From Deefgea piscis (GTDB taxonomy: Bacteria > Pseudomonadota > Gammaproteobacteria > Burkholderiales > Chitinibacteraceae): a stretch of DNA of 64,000 nucleotides. Within the stretch, counting starts at the first letter, position 1. Every line of letters starts with the position of its first letter. The notes beneath the pieces were generated by a model. The model was not told the origin of the DNA. It worked only from the letters and a program-made list of their open reading frames with translations, and made no database searches. The stretch spans positions 1,550,001 through 1,614,000 of the forward strand of contig NZ_CP054143.1 of the NCBI RefSeq assembly GCF_013284055.1, given 5' to 3'. The translations under genes and the position numbers were made by a program. Shown piece after piece: positions 43,705 to 53,880 of this stretch.

Positions 43705-44782
43705 TAAATGGTCAGTGACACTACTTGCTGCGATGCTAGTTTTAGCCGGTTGTAAATCAGAACAAAAACCGGTCGAAGAAATTCGTCCGGTGCGCACCAT
43801 GGTGGTGGGTGGGGCCTTACCTGCGGCGGCTGAGGTGTATAGCGGCGAGGTGAAAGCGCAGCATGAAGTCCCGTTGGGATTTCGCATTCCCGGCAAAATA
43901 ATTTCTCGCGCGGTGAGCGTGGGCGATACGGTGAAAAAAGGTCAGGTGTTAGCGCAACTCGATGCTGGCGATGTGGCGCTCAACGCCACGGCGGCGCGCG
44001 CGGCTTTGTCTTCAGCACAGGCGCAGTTAGCGCAAGCCAAGCTCGATTATCAGCGCTCGCAAGATTTGCACGCACAGAATTTTGTTAGCCAGGCCGAGGT
44101 GGATAAGCGACAAACGGCACTGATTTCAGCGCAAAAACTTACTGAGCAAGCCAAGGCGCAAGTGGATTTGGCGAATAATCAGGCGAGCTATACCCAGCTC
44201 ACTGCCGATGGTGATGGCGTGATTACGCAAACCTTGGCCGAACCGGGGGCGGTGGTGGCTGCTGGGCAATCGGTGCTGATGTTGGCTAAAGCTGGGCAGT
44301 ATGAGGCGGTGATTGATGTGCCAGAAAATCGCGTTCAAGCGTGGCAGCCAGGGCAAAAAGTGGCGGTGCAGCTGTGGGCCGATGCCAACCGTGAATTGGT
44401 CGGTACGGTGAGCGAAGTCGCACCCGCGGCCGATAGTAAAACCCGCACGTTTCGAGTTAAGGTCGCGCTACCAGAAAAAAATGCCGCAGCACTGGGTATG
44501 ACGATACAGGTGAGTCAAGTATTTGCCTCTAAAGAGATACCTAATGAAATATCGGTACCCATGTCGGCGGTGTTTGGTAAAGAGCAAATGATGCGAGTGT
44601 GGTTAGTTGATGATAAAAACACCGTGCATAGCCAAGCCATTACCGTGTTGGGTCATCAAGGTCAGCAAGTTCGAATTCAAGGTATTCCAGCCAAATCGAT
44701 CGTGGTGACTGCTGGGGTGCATTTATTGCGTGAAGGGCAAAAAATCAAAGTCTTGCCATCAACGCAAGGAGCGCAGCAATGA
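43688..44782 (+). CDS. RND efflux periplasmic adaptor (membrane fusion protein), lipoprotein
   Basis: A 364-residue HlyD/AcrA-type adaptor. The lipobox is VLAGC with C22 lipidated. Lipoyl-like halves (GFRIPGKIISRAVSVGDTVK, ~60-79), a helical hairpin (~100-160) and a beta-barrel domain follow. It bridges the pump 1021-residue RND protein and an outer membrane channel. It overlaps the TetR stop and the pump start by four bases (ATGA). An ATG at residue 4 is an alternative start. Confidence 0.93.
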   Translation: MPLMLNKWSVTLLAAMLVLAGCKSEQKPVEEIRPVRTMVVGGALPAAAEVYSGEVKAQHEVPLGFRIPGKIISRAVSVGDTVKKGQVLAQLDAGDVALNATAARAALSSAQAQLAQAKLDYQRSQDLHAQNFVSQAEVDKRQTALISAQKLTEQAKAQVDLANNQASYTQLTADGDGVITQTLAEPGAVVAAGQSVLMLAKAGQYEAVIDVPENRVQAWQPGQKVAVQLWADANRELVGTVSEVAPAADSKTRTFRVKVALPEKNAAALGMTIQVSQVFASKEIPNEISVPMSAVFGKEQMMRVWLVDDKNTVHSQAITVLGHQGQQVRIQGIPAKSIVVTAGVHLLREGQKIKVLPSTQGAQQ

Positions 44783-47700
44783 ACGAACAACGACAGTCGT
44801 TTAATCTATCTGCGTGGGCGCTCACGCATCAGTCTTTAGTGCTGTATCTGATAGTGATCCTTTCTGTAGCTGGTATTCTGGCATATACCCAGCTAGGGCA
44901 AAAAGAAGACCCAGAATTTACCTTTAAAGCGATGGTGGTGCGCAGTTTTTGGCCTGGCGCTTCTGCCGCCGAGGTTGAGCAGCAAGTGACGGATAAACTG
45001 GAGGAAGCACTGCAAGGTATTCCTGAGGTCGACTTTACCAAGAGCTATTCGCGCTCGGGTGAGGCACTCATTACCGTGATGCTCAAAGAAAGCATTCGTG
45101 GCAAAGAAGTCAACGACGTGTGGTATCAAGTCCGTAAGCGCATTAACGACGCCAAGGGCAAAATGCCACCCGGCGTGGTGGGGCCATTTTTTAATGATGA
45201 ATTTGGTGAAACCTACGGTAGTTTGTACGCCTTTACTCGCGACGGTTTTAGCGATGCGGAGTTAAAAAAATACGTCGAGAATGTTCGAACCGAGTTGCTG
45301 CGGATTCCGGACATTAATAAAGCCACGTTAATCGCTCCGCAAGACGAAAAAATCTACGTTGAATATCGCAGCGCCAAGTTGGCCACGCTCGGCATTACCC
45401 CCTTGCAAATTAATCAAGTGCTGGCCGCGACCAATACGGTGACGCCGGCAGGGGTGGTTGAAGGGGCTGAGGAGCGAGTGTTTTTACGCGTGAGTGGCGA
45501 GTTTGACGCCATCGCCGCGATTAAAGCCACGCCAATTACCGTCAATGGCAAAACCTTTCGTGTGAATGATGTGGCGGATGTCTATCGCGCTTCGCTCAAT
45601 CCGGCGGAAACGCGGATGTATTACCAAGGTCAGCCGGCGATTGGCTTAGGGATTTCAATGCGTAAAGGCGGCAATGTGCTCAAAATGGGCGAGCAAATTG
45701 ACGCTGTACTGCATCAAGCCAAGCAAAATTTACCGGTCGGTATCGAAATACAAGCGGTTTCTGATCAGCCCGCTGTGGTGAAATCCGCGGTACATATCTT
45801 TATGAAATCCTTGCTTGAAGCGGTGGTGATTGTGCTGGCGGTGAGCTTTTTGGCGCTGGGGTTTCGGATGGGGATTGTGGTGGCTCTGTCGATTCCGCTG
45901 GTGCTGGCGCTGACCTTTTTATGCATGAAAATCTTTAATTTGGAATTACAGCGCATCTCGCTGGGGGCGCTAGTGATTGCCCTCGGGCTATTGGTTGACG
46001 ACGCGATTATTGCGGTTGAAATGATGGCGTTGAAATTAGAACAAGGCTGGGATCGCTTTAGTGCCGCTACTTTTGCCTATAGCTCGACAGCGTTTCCAAT
46101 GCTGACCGGTACTTTAATTACCGCAGCGGGGTTTTTGCCGGTAGGCCTTGCTAAATCGAATGCCGGTGAATATACCTTCTCGATTTTTGCTGTGGTTGGC
46201 ATTGCATTGATTATGTCGTGGATTGTTGCGGTGCTGTTTACGCCGTATATGGGCTATCACTTGTTGCCAGAAAACCTCAAAGAGCATCCGCATGATGCGC
46301 ATGGTGGCAAGTTTTACACCGCGTTTCGCCGCTGGGTGACCTGGTGTATCACTTGGCGCAAGACCACGATTGCGCTGACTTTAGGTGCGTTTGTGCTATC
46401 GGTGATTTTATTTGCCATTGCCGTACCTAAGCAGTTTTTCCCGGCTTCAAGTCGGCCAGAATTGATGGTGGATTTATGGCTGCCGTATACCGCGTCATTT
46501 AACGCCACTGAGCAAGAAGTCAAAAAAATCGAAGCGATTTTAATGCAAGACCCCGATGTCGCTAGCGTGACTAGCTATGTGGGCGTCGGCTCGCCGCGTT
46601 ATTACATGCCGCTTGATGAGCAAATGCCCAACTTAAATTTTGGCCAGCTAACGGTGATGACCAAAGACGAGCACGTGCGCGAGAATGTCTATAAGCGCGT
46701 GAAGCAGTTATTTGACACTGATTTTCCCAATGTTCGTGGTCGAGTCACTCGTTTAGAAAACGGCCCGCCAGTGGGTTATCCGGTGCAGTTTCGGGTGATT
46801 GGTGCTGATCAGCGCGAGCTGAAAAAGATTGCCAATGACGTTGCTCATCTCATGCGGCAGAATCCAAATCTGCGCCAAGTGCACACCGATTGGGGCGAGC
46901 AAGTTAAAGTGCTGCGTTTGGATGTGAATCAAGATAAATTGCGAGCGGCGGGATTAACGTCGCAGCAATTGGCGCAATCACTGCAGATGGCCGTTTCCGG
47001 CGTCACCGCAACGGCGCTGCGTGAAGATAACCTGCAAATTGAAGTCATTAGTCGTTTGGCACCCGATGAGCGCACACGGCTCGATTACTTGGCCAACTTG
47101 CCGATTCCTTTGCCATCAGGGTCAAGCGTGCCCTTGTCGCAGCTGGCAAAAATCAAGTTAGAAAGCGAAGAGAGTATTATCTGGCATCGCAACCGCGTAC
47201 CGGCGTTAACGGTGCGGGCTGATGTGATTGGCAAAGCACAAGCGCCTGATGTTTCCAATGCTTTGTGGCCAAAAATGCAAGAGATTCAAGCCAAACTACC
47301 GGTGGGTTACCATATCGAAGCCGGTGGCACGGTAGAAGCGTCGAAAATATCGCAAGACTCCATTGCAGCAGTGATGCCTTTAATGCTGATTGTGGTCATG
47401 ACCTTATTAATGATCCAACTGCAAAGCATTCAAAGAATGATTATGGTGTTGCTGACCGCGCCATTGGGGATGATTGGGGTAACGATTGCGTTGTTATTAT
47501 TCCAAGCGCCATTTGGCTTTGTTGCGACCTTGGGGGTGATCGCGCTTTCGGGGATGATTATGCGCAATTCGGTGATTTTAATGGACCAGATTGAGCAAGA
47601 TATTCATCACGGTAGTGCCCCATGGGATGCGGTGATTGATTCGGCAGTGCGGCGTTTTAGGCCGATTATGCTCACTGCGCTGGCGGCGATTTTGGCGATG

Positions 47701-47844
47701 ATTCCACTGACTCGCGATACATTTTGGGGGCCGATGGCGATTGCGATTATGGGCGGATTGTTTGTCGCCACGATTTTAACGCTGCTGTTTTTACCTGCGC
47801 TATATGCCGCGTGGTTTAAATTAAAGCCCGCTCAATCGGTATAA
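44779..47844 (+). CDS. RND efflux transporter permease
   Basis: A 1021-residue HAE1-type inner-membrane pump. Twelve transmembrane segments are arranged as TM1, a periplasmic loop, TM2-6, then the same again. TM4 carries the proton-relay acidic pair (GLLVDDAIIAVE near residues 405-416). The second half has LGVIALSGMIMRNSVILMDQ. The overall type resembles drug/solvent RND pumps rather than metal pumps. It is translated by coupling to the adaptor (ATGA overlap); the outer membrane channel is probably the TolC gene that follows. Confidence 0.93.
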   Translation: MNEQRQSFNLSAWALTHQSLVLYLIVILSVAGILAYTQLGQKEDPEFTFKAMVVRSFWPGASAAEVEQQVTDKLEEALQGIPEVDFTKSYSRSGEALITVMLKESIRGKEVNDVWYQVRKRINDAKGKMPPGVVGPFFNDEFGETYGSLYAFTRDGFSDAELKKYVENVRTELLRIPDINKATLIAPQDEKIYVEYRSAKLATLGITPLQINQVLAATNTVTPAGVVEGAEERVFLRVSGEFDAIAAIKATPITVNGKTFRVNDVADVYRASLNPAETRMYYQGQPAIGLGISMRKGGNVLKMGEQIDAVLHQAKQNLPVGIEIQAVSDQPAVVKSAVHIFMKSLLEAVVIVLAVSFLALGFRMGIVVALSIPLVLALTFLCMKIFNLELQRISLGALVIALGLLVDDAIIAVEMMALKLEQGWDRFSAATFAYSSTAFPMLTGTLITAAGFLPVGLAKSNAGEYTFSIFAVVGIALIMSWIVAVLFTPYMGYHLLPENLKEHPHDAHGGKFYTAFRRWVTWCITWRKTTIALTLGAFVLSVILFAIAVPKQFFPASSRPELMVDLWLPYTASFNATEQEVKKIEAILMQDPDVASVTSYVGVGSPRYYMPLDEQMPNLNFGQLTVMTKDEHVRENVYKRVKQLFDTDFPNVRGRVTRLENGPPVGYPVQFRVIGADQRELKKIANDVAHLMRQNPNLRQVHTDWGEQVKVLRLDVNQDKLRAAGLTSQQLAQSLQMAVSGVTATALREDNLQIEVISRLAPDERTRLDYLANLPIPLPSGSSVPLSQLAKIKLESEESIIWHRNRVPALTVRADVIGKAQAPDVSNALWPKMQEIQAKLPVGYHIEAGGTVEASKISQDSIAAVMPLMLIVVMTLLMIQLQSIQRMIMVLLTAPLGMIGVTIALLLFQAPFGFVATLGVIALSGMIMRNSVILMDQIEQDIHHGSAPWDAVIDSAVRRFRPIMLTALAAILAMIPLTRDTFWGPMAIAIMGGLFVATILTLLFLPALYAAWFKLKPAQSV

Positions 47845-47973
47845 CGTCATCCAAAGTTGCACTTAATACGTTATGTATTGCTGTACTCGTTCATTGTGCC
47901 GCGAAATTGTCTTTATCGCGGCGCAAACCCTGCGTTAACAGACCCTGTTTACGAATTGATAATTGGATTAAAA

Positions 47974-49302
47974 ATGAAAAAAAACGTATTGATATTGAGC
48001 CTTGCTTTATTCAGTACGCCCAGTTTTGCCGCTGATTTATTGGCAGCTTGGCGGGCCGCTCAGCAATATGACCCGAGTTTTTCTGCTGCACGTTATGCGC
48101 AGATTGCGGGTAGTGAAAAAAAGCAGCAGGGCCAATCTTTATTGTTGCCAACAGTGACACTCGGCGCCAATGTAGCGCATTCGGACAATGAATATTTACC
48201 CGGCAATGCCAATTCTAGTATTTCGAGTACCCAAAGTGGCCATGGATATAACTATGGTGTCACGGCAACTCAGCCGATTTATCGTGTTGATGCCTTTGCT
48301 TCGGCAGATCAATTAAAAACGCAAGCTAAATTGGCTGATGTGGCATTTAAAGCGGCCGAACAAGATCTGATTTTACGCGTGGCTAAAACGTATTTTGAGG
48401 TTTTGGCCGCCGATGAAAAAGTCGCTTTAGCGATAGCAGAAAAAAAAGCCATTGGTGAACAATTGGCATTTGCTAAAAAAGCGTTTGAAGTCGGCGTAGC
48501 AACCATTGCTGACACCGATGAAGCGCAAGCGAGTTATGACAGTATCTTGGCCGAAGAAGTCGTCGCAAAAAATGACTTAGTGGTAAAGCAAAATGCATTT
48601 ACTTTACTGACCGGTCTAAATGCCCAATCGATTGCACGTTTACGGGAAAATATCGCACCGACTTTAGCTGAGCCCAATGATATTTCGGTCTGGTTGAAAA
48701 AATCGAGTGATACCAGTTTGAATATTGGTAGCCAATTATTGCAATTAGATATTGCCAAGCGTGAAGTCGATAAATATCGATTTGAAAGCAGCCCGCAAGT
48801 TAATTTAGTGGCTAATTATGGACAGAATTGGGAGGCAAGCGGTATATCTCGATCTGGCGGCTTAGATCAAACCAACAAAGGCGCAATTACGTTACAGCTA
48901 TCTATTCCACTCTATACCGGTGGTCGTCGTTCATCTGAATTACGCGAAGCAGCGGCCAAAGAATCAGAACAAAGACAAACATTAGAAGCGACTCGGCGCA
49001 GTACCGAACAATCCACCACGCAAGCCTTTTTAGGGGTTAATGCCGGTGCGGCACAAATTAATGCTTTGGAACAGGTATTAAAGTCGAGCCAGAGTTTATT
49101 AGCTTCGAGTAAATTAGGCCGTGATGTTGGCGTAAGAACAACAGTGGATGTTTTGAATGCAGAACAAAAACTTTATAATACGCGTTATGCATTAACCGTT
49201 GCCCGATATACCTATCTTTACACTAGATTGCAGCTCGCTGCCGTTGTTGGTGATTTAGATGAAAAACAGTTGTATGCAGTAAATCAATGGTTGGTCCAAT
49301 AA
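47974..49302 (+). CDS. tolC: TolC-family outer membrane efflux channel
   Basis: A 442-residue protein. The signal peptide MKKNVLILSLALFSTPSFA is clear, and the mature part starts ADLLAAWRAAQQYDPSFSAA, typical of TolC. Two repeats contain long helices such as VAFKAAEQDLILRVAKTYFE and the later YLYTRLQLAAVVGDL. The start at 47974 is used; the frame can be extended to 47857, but that part has no signal peptide. It follows the RND pump by 129 bases and is probably its outer membrane partner. The sequence looks more AT-rich than the pump genes. Confidence 0.92.
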   Translation: MKKNVLILSLALFSTPSFAADLLAAWRAAQQYDPSFSAARYAQIAGSEKKQQGQSLLLPTVTLGANVAHSDNEYLPGNANSSISSTQSGHGYNYGVTATQPIYRVDAFASADQLKTQAKLADVAFKAAEQDLILRVAKTYFEVLAADEKVALAIAEKKAIGEQLAFAKKAFEVGVATIADTDEAQASYDSILAEEVVAKNDLVVKQNAFTLLTGLNAQSIARLRENIAPTLAEPNDISVWLKKSSDTSLNIGSQLLQLDIAKREVDKYRFESSPQVNLVANYGQNWEASGISRSGGLDQTNKGAITLQLSIPLYTGGRRSSELREAAAKESEQRQTLEATRRSTEQSTTQAFLGVNAGAAQINALEQVLKSSQSLLASSKLGRDVGVRTTVDVLNAEQKLYNTRYALTVARYTYLYTRLQLAAVVGDLDEKQLYAVNQWLVQ

Positions 49303-49395
49303 ATATTGAATGCAATATTCGCCTTGAATTATTAGAATTGAGGCCGCATAATCAATTGGTATTGATCAAACATAGCATTATACGAGGAGTAACAA

Positions 49396-49713
49396 ATGGA
49401 TTTATCAACTTTAGGTTACCAAGAATTAGTTGAGTTACGTGCACAACTTGATGGTGAATTAGTTCGTCGTAAAGAACAAGAAAAAAGCCGTATTTTGAGC
49501 CAATTGCAAAGCGCAGCTGCGGCTAGCGGTTTTACTATTGCTGAATTATTGGGTGAAGTATCTGGCAAAAAAGGCGCAAAGAAAGCGCCAGCAGCAGCTG
49601 CTTATATCAATCCAGCTGATGCTAGCCAAACTTGGTCTGGCCGTGGTCGTAAACCACAATGGGTTCACGATGCAATCGCTAATGGCGCAACATTGGACAC
49701 ATTAAAAATCTAA
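49396..49713 (+). CDS. H-NS family DNA-binding protein
   Basis: A 105-residue nucleoid protein. The N-terminal ~60 residues form the coiled-coil oligomerisation part (ELVELRAQLDGELVRRKEQE), a Lys/Ala linker follows, and the C-terminus has the H-NS DNA-binding block TWSGRGRKPQWVHDAI. It binds AT-rich DNA and silences accessory genes. A strong GAGGAG ribosome site precedes the ATG, and a terminator follows at 49741. Confidence 0.95.
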   Translation: MDLSTLGYQELVELRAQLDGELVRRKEQEKSRILSQLQSAAAASGFTIAELLGEVSGKKGAKKAPAAAAYINPADASQTWSGRGRKPQWVHDAIANGATLDTLKI

Positions 49714-49740
49714 GTATTGATTTGTATGTAAAGTAAATAA

Positions 49741-49768
49741 AACAGGGCGCATGGTCGCCCTGTTTTTA
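49741..49768 (+). terminator. rho-independent terminator after the H-NS gene
   Basis: AACAGGGCG-catggt-CGCCCTGTT followed by T residues. Confidence 0.9.
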
Positions 49769-49815
49769 TTTCTGAAGTTGTAATTATTTACCATTGATTA
49801 TTGTCGAGCCAAGCT

Positions 49816-51972
49816 ATGTCCCATGCTTTAACTGCTAAATTAAATCCTCAACAAGCGGCTGCGGTTGAATTACCTGCTGAACACGCTTTAATTTTAGCTG
49901 GGGCAGGCAGTGGTAAAACCAGTGTATTAACCACACGAATTGCATGGCTATTATCTACCGGACAAATAAGCCCATCAGGTTTATTAGCGGTGACATTTAC
50001 CAATAAATCAGCCAAAGAAATGTTGTCGCGAATTACTGCAATGTTGCCATTAAATCCGCGTGGATTATGGGTGGGCACATTTCATGGTTTATGTAATCGA
50101 ATGTTACGTTTGCATCACCGTGATGCAGGCTTGCCCGAAGCTTTTGCGATTTTGGATCAATCTGAGCAATTGGGCGCGATTAAGCGTGTATTAAAATTAC
50201 TGACTTTAGATGACGATAAATATCCACCGCGTACCGTGCAGCATTACATTAATGGCCATAAAGAAAATGGTCGTCGTGCTGCTGACGTTGAGGCGTGGGA
50301 TGATTATTCTCGCCAATTGAAATTGGCGTATGAAGAATACGAAAAACAATGCAATCGAGAAGGTGTGGCTGACTTTTCCGAGCTACTCCTTCGGTGTTAT
50401 GAATTGTTGTCTTATAAACCCGAAATTCGAGCGCATTACCAACAGCGTTTTTCGCATATTTTAGTCGATGAGTTTCAAGACACGAATCGATTGCAATACG
50501 CTTGGCTTAAATTATTAGCTGGGCAAAATTCAGCTATTTTTGCTGTTGGCGATGATGATCAATCTATTTATGCATTTCGCGGTGCGAATGTGGGCAATAT
50601 GATTGATTTTCAATCTGATTTTTTAGTCAAACATGTGATTCGTTTAGAGCAAAACTATCGCAGCCACGGCAATATCCTTGACGCCGCCAATGCGGTGATT
50701 AGCCATAATACCCAGCGCTTGGGGAAAGAATTATGGACTCAGGCCAGTGCCGGTGAATTGATTCGCGTTTTTGAGGCCAGCTCGGACTTTGAAGAATCGC
50801 AATTTATTGTTGAAGAAGCACAGGCCTTAATTCGCGATGGCATGGCGGCTAGCGAAATTGCGATTTTATATCGTAGTAATGCACAATCGCGGATTATTGA
50901 GCATGCACTGTTTTCAGCGGGTGTGGCTTATCGCGTGTATGGCGGTTTACGCTTTTTTGAGCGACAAGAAATTAAACACGCTTTGGCGTATTTGCGCTTA
51001 ATGGCCAATCCTAGCGATGACAATGCCTTGCTGCGGGTGATTAATTTCCCCACTCGCGGAATTGGCGCACGCAGCGTTGAGGCGTTGATAGAAAAAGCGC
51101 GTTTAGAAGGTTGCTCACTGTGGCAGGCCGCGTGTATGGGCGCTTCAGGGCGTGGTGCGGCGGCTTTAGGCCAGTTTGTTCAGATCATTGATGGCATGCA
51201 AAATCGGATGGCCGGTTTGGCAATGACCGACGTAGTGCGAGTCATGCTTGAGTTGTCTGGCCTGCTGGCGCATTACCAAAAAGACAAAGATGGCGAAGAG
51301 CGGGTTGCCAACTTGGAAGAGCTGGTCAATGCCGCTGCGACGTTTATTAGTGAAGATGAAAACAATCTGATCGCCTTTTTATCGCACGCCAGTTTAGAAG
51401 CGGGCGACCATCAAGCGGGGGCGCATGAAGACGCGCTGCAATTGATGACGGTGCATGCGGCCAAAGGCTTGGAGTTTAACGCGGTGTTTTTGTCTGGCCT
51501 TGAAGAAGGCTTGTTTCCACATGAAAACAGCAGTAAAGATCAGGCCAGCGTCGAAGAAGAGCGGCGCTTAATGTATGTGGCGATTACTCGCGCTCGCCAG
51601 CGCTTATATCTGACGTTAGCGCAAAGCCGCATGCTGCATGGGCAAACGCGCTACGGTGTTGCCAGCCGCTTTTTGGATGAGATTCCACAGACTTTATTAA
51701 AATATTTAAATCGTGGTTATGCGCCCAGTAGCTATAGTTCGGCTGCGCCGAGTAGTTTTAACTCGGCAGCGGCAGCAAAACCGGTGGCTGCGCCTAAAAA
51801 AGCCACCCCCGAGCATGGCTTGGCGATTGGTTGCAAGGTGGAGCATCCTAAATTTGGTCTTGGCGTGGTGACGGATCACGAAGGCGGGGCGACGGGAAAT
51901 GTGCAGGTGAACTTTGCCCTGCATGGCAGTAAATGGTTGGCGGTTGCCTACGCTAAATTGAAAGTTGTGTGA
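49816..51972 (+). CDS. uvrD: DNA helicase II UvrD
   Basis: A 718-residue superfamily 1A helicase. Motif Ia/I is LAGAGSGKTSVLTTR (ATP), with VDEFQDTNRLQ (motif II), GDDDQSIYAFRGA (III), and motifs IV-VI ending LMYVAITRARQRLYLTLA. The C-terminal ~50 residues form the small UvrD/PcrA tail that binds RNA polymerase (KVEHPKFGLGVVTDHEGG). It acts in nucleotide-excision and mismatch repair. The ATG at 49816 is used; a TTG at 49801 is in frame. By eye the first ~800 bases are more AT-rich than the rest. Confidence 0.95.
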   Translation: MSHALTAKLNPQQAAAVELPAEHALILAGAGSGKTSVLTTRIAWLLSTGQISPSGLLAVTFTNKSAKEMLSRITAMLPLNPRGLWVGTFHGLCNRMLRLHHRDAGLPEAFAILDQSEQLGAIKRVLKLLTLDDDKYPPRTVQHYINGHKENGRRAADVEAWDDYSRQLKLAYEEYEKQCNREGVADFSELLLRCYELLSYKPEIRAHYQQRFSHILVDEFQDTNRLQYAWLKLLAGQNSAIFAVGDDDQSIYAFRGANVGNMIDFQSDFLVKHVIRLEQNYRSHGNILDAANAVISHNTQRLGKELWTQASAGELIRVFEASSDFEESQFIVEEAQALIRDGMAASEIAILYRSNAQSRIIEHALFSAGVAYRVYGGLRFFERQEIKHALAYLRLMANPSDDNALLRVINFPTRGIGARSVEALIEKARLEGCSLWQAACMGASGRGAAALGQFVQIIDGMQNRMAGLAMTDVVRVMLELSGLLAHYQKDKDGEERVANLEELVNAAATFISEDENNLIAFLSHASLEAGDHQAGAHEDALQLMTVHAAKGLEFNAVFLSGLEEGLFPHENSSKDQASVEEERRLMYVAITRARQRLYLTLAQSRMLHGQTRYGVASRFLDEIPQTLLKYLNRGYAPSSYSSAAPSSFNSAAAAKPVAAPKKATPEHGLAIGCKVEHPKFGLGVVTDHEGGATGNVQVNFALHGSKWLAVAYAKLKVV

Positions 51973-52037
51973 TGGTATTGCGCTGCAGCTATTGTTCAGT
52001 AAGTGCTTCCTATAAATACCTATCGTAAAGAGTCAGC

Positions 52038-53717
52038 ATGAGCAAAGTTCGTCCTTATTCGTTTACTCAGCGAGCGGCTATCGATGAACCGGTGGCGACG
52101 AGCGGTGTTCGTGATTTTTCGCAATATAAAATTTTGGTGATTGATCACGTCAGCGCAATGCGGATGACGTTGGGCATGATGCTCGGACAATTTGGCGCCA
52201 AAGAGATTGAATACGCCAGCCGCAGCGATGAGGCGTTAGCGCAAATGCGTGGCTGTGCTTACGATATTATTTTGTGTGCTTATGATTTGGGCCATGGTTT
52301 TGATGGTCTGTATGTATTTGAAGCCGCGCGTCGCTATGGCGCGTTAAAAGCCAGTAGCGTGTTTATCTTGCTCACCGCCGAGCGGCAAAGTGGCAAAGTG
52401 ATTGGCGCTGCTGAATTAGCGCCCGATGCGATTTTGCTCAAGCCCTTTACCGGTGAAGTACTCTACGCGCGGATTGAGCGAGCCTTGCATAAAAAATCAC
52501 CGTTTCAGCCGATTGATGCGGCGTATATTGCCAATGATTTTTTACGTGCAATTCAATTGTGTGAGTTTGCGAGCAAAGAAAACCCAGCTCAAGCCATCGA
52601 TTTTCTGCGTATGAAAGTGCATCTTTTATTGCGGATTGGCGATTGGAAAACCGTACGTGATTTAGCGCGCACCGAGCTAGTTGAGCACGATTGGCCTTGG
52701 CTTAAAATGGCCTTGGGCAAGGCGCTATTGCAGTTAAAAGAATATACCGAAGCGCAGCAGATTTTTCAGCAGCTGATCAATCAATATCCGCTGATTTTGG
52801 CGGCCTACGATGGCTTGGCGCAAACCTTTAGTGCCACGCATGATTTAGCTGCCGCCAAACAAACCTTGCAAGCCGCTTGTGAGCGCTCGCCGATGCTGGC
52901 GCGGCGACGAGAGCTGGGTGAGGTGGCGATTGCCGCCGAAGATTGGCCTTTGGCTGAGACCGCGTTGAGTGACAGCATTCGGATGGCGCGCTTTTCATTT
53001 GTGCCACAGGTGAGCGATTACGCTGCGCTGGCCGAAGTGCAGCTACGCCGTGGTGATGTAGCTGCCGCACGGCAAACCGCTGGGCAAATTCGCCAAGATT
53101 TCCCTCGTAGCGATGACCGCATCTTGGCCGATGTATTGGAATCGAACGTCGCATTAAAGCTGGGCGAGACCAGCAAAGCCCGCACTTTGCTCGATACGGC
53201 ACTTAAGGCCGCTAGTAGCGCACCTTCCGCGACGCTGGGTTTGGCTTTGGCGCAGTCTTGTTTGGGGCTCAATCGCATGGCCGAGGCGCAAACATTAACC
53301 CGTGCCGTGCTACAAAATCGGCACGATGACCCTAAGCTTGCGGCGCAAGTGGCGCGGGTATTTAAATCACAAGGCCAAGAAGCGGAAGCACTGCGTTTAA
53401 TCGAAGCCACGGCGGCGGATATTGTGCAGCTTAATAATGAAGCGGTGGCGTTGGCACAAGCAGGTGATTTAACTGCGGCAGCGGAGCGATTTTTAGCCGC
53501 CTTGCAAGACATGCCAAATAATTTGCAAATCTTACTCAATACCGTCAATGCTTTGTTGGCCTTGGTGAATCAGCTCGGTGGTCACGCGGGCTATTTGCAG
53601 CAAGCGGGGGAGTTATTAATTCGAGTTCAGGCGCTGGATCCCACTTCGGGGCGTGCGCTGCAGTTGGCAGAGATTTATCGCAAAACTCAGCGGCGATTTG
53701 CATTGAGCTCGACTTAA
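52038..53717 (+). CDS. receiver-domain protein with C-terminal TPR repeats
   Basis: A 559-residue protein: receiver domain at ~30-150, then roughly ten tetratricopeptide repeats. In the receiver, the usual phospho-acceptor position at the end of beta-3 (DIILCAYDLG) is alanine (A81), with an Asp two residues later (D83). The switch Thr (LLTAE) and Lys (LLKPF) are kept. So it may be a pseudo-receiver that binds without phosphorylation, or it may use D83. Related response regulator-TPR proteins exist in Gammaproteobacteria and Neisseriales; their role is little known. It stands alone, just after uvrD. Confidence 0.88.
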   Translation: MSKVRPYSFTQRAAIDEPVATSGVRDFSQYKILVIDHVSAMRMTLGMMLGQFGAKEIEYASRSDEALAQMRGCAYDIILCAYDLGHGFDGLYVFEAARRYGALKASSVFILLTAERQSGKVIGAAELAPDAILLKPFTGEVLYARIERALHKKSPFQPIDAAYIANDFLRAIQLCEFASKENPAQAIDFLRMKVHLLLRIGDWKTVRDLARTELVEHDWPWLKMALGKALLQLKEYTEAQQIFQQLINQYPLILAAYDGLAQTFSATHDLAAAKQTLQAACERSPMLARRRELGEVAIAAEDWPLAETALSDSIRMARFSFVPQVSDYAALAEVQLRRGDVAAARQTAGQIRQDFPRSDDRILADVLESNVALKLGETSKARTLLDTALKAASSAPSATLGLALAQSCLGLNRMAEAQTLTRAVLQNRHDDPKLAAQVARVFKSQGQEAEALRLIEATAADIVQLNNEAVALAQAGDLTAAAERFLAALQDMPNNLQILLNTVNALLALVNQLGGHAGYLQQAGELLIRVQALDPTSGRALQLAEIYRKTQRRFALSST

Positions 53718-53764
53718 TCTTGCCCGATTGGGTGGCGGACTGGGCAGCAAGTTAAATCGCTGAG

Positions 53765-53789
53765 GCTACGGTATCGTGGCTTTTTTTTT
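53765..53789 (+). terminator. rho-independent terminator after receiver-TPR gene
   Basis: GCTACG-gtat-CGTGGC with nine T; one G-U pair in the stem. Confidence 0.75.
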
Positions 53790-53880
53790 GTCGCCAAATG
53801 CAACTGACTTGCACCAAGGGCGGTTTTTTGTATATCCTTGCCGCTAATTGCAGCGACTTTGGCCTGCGTGGAGTGGTGTT

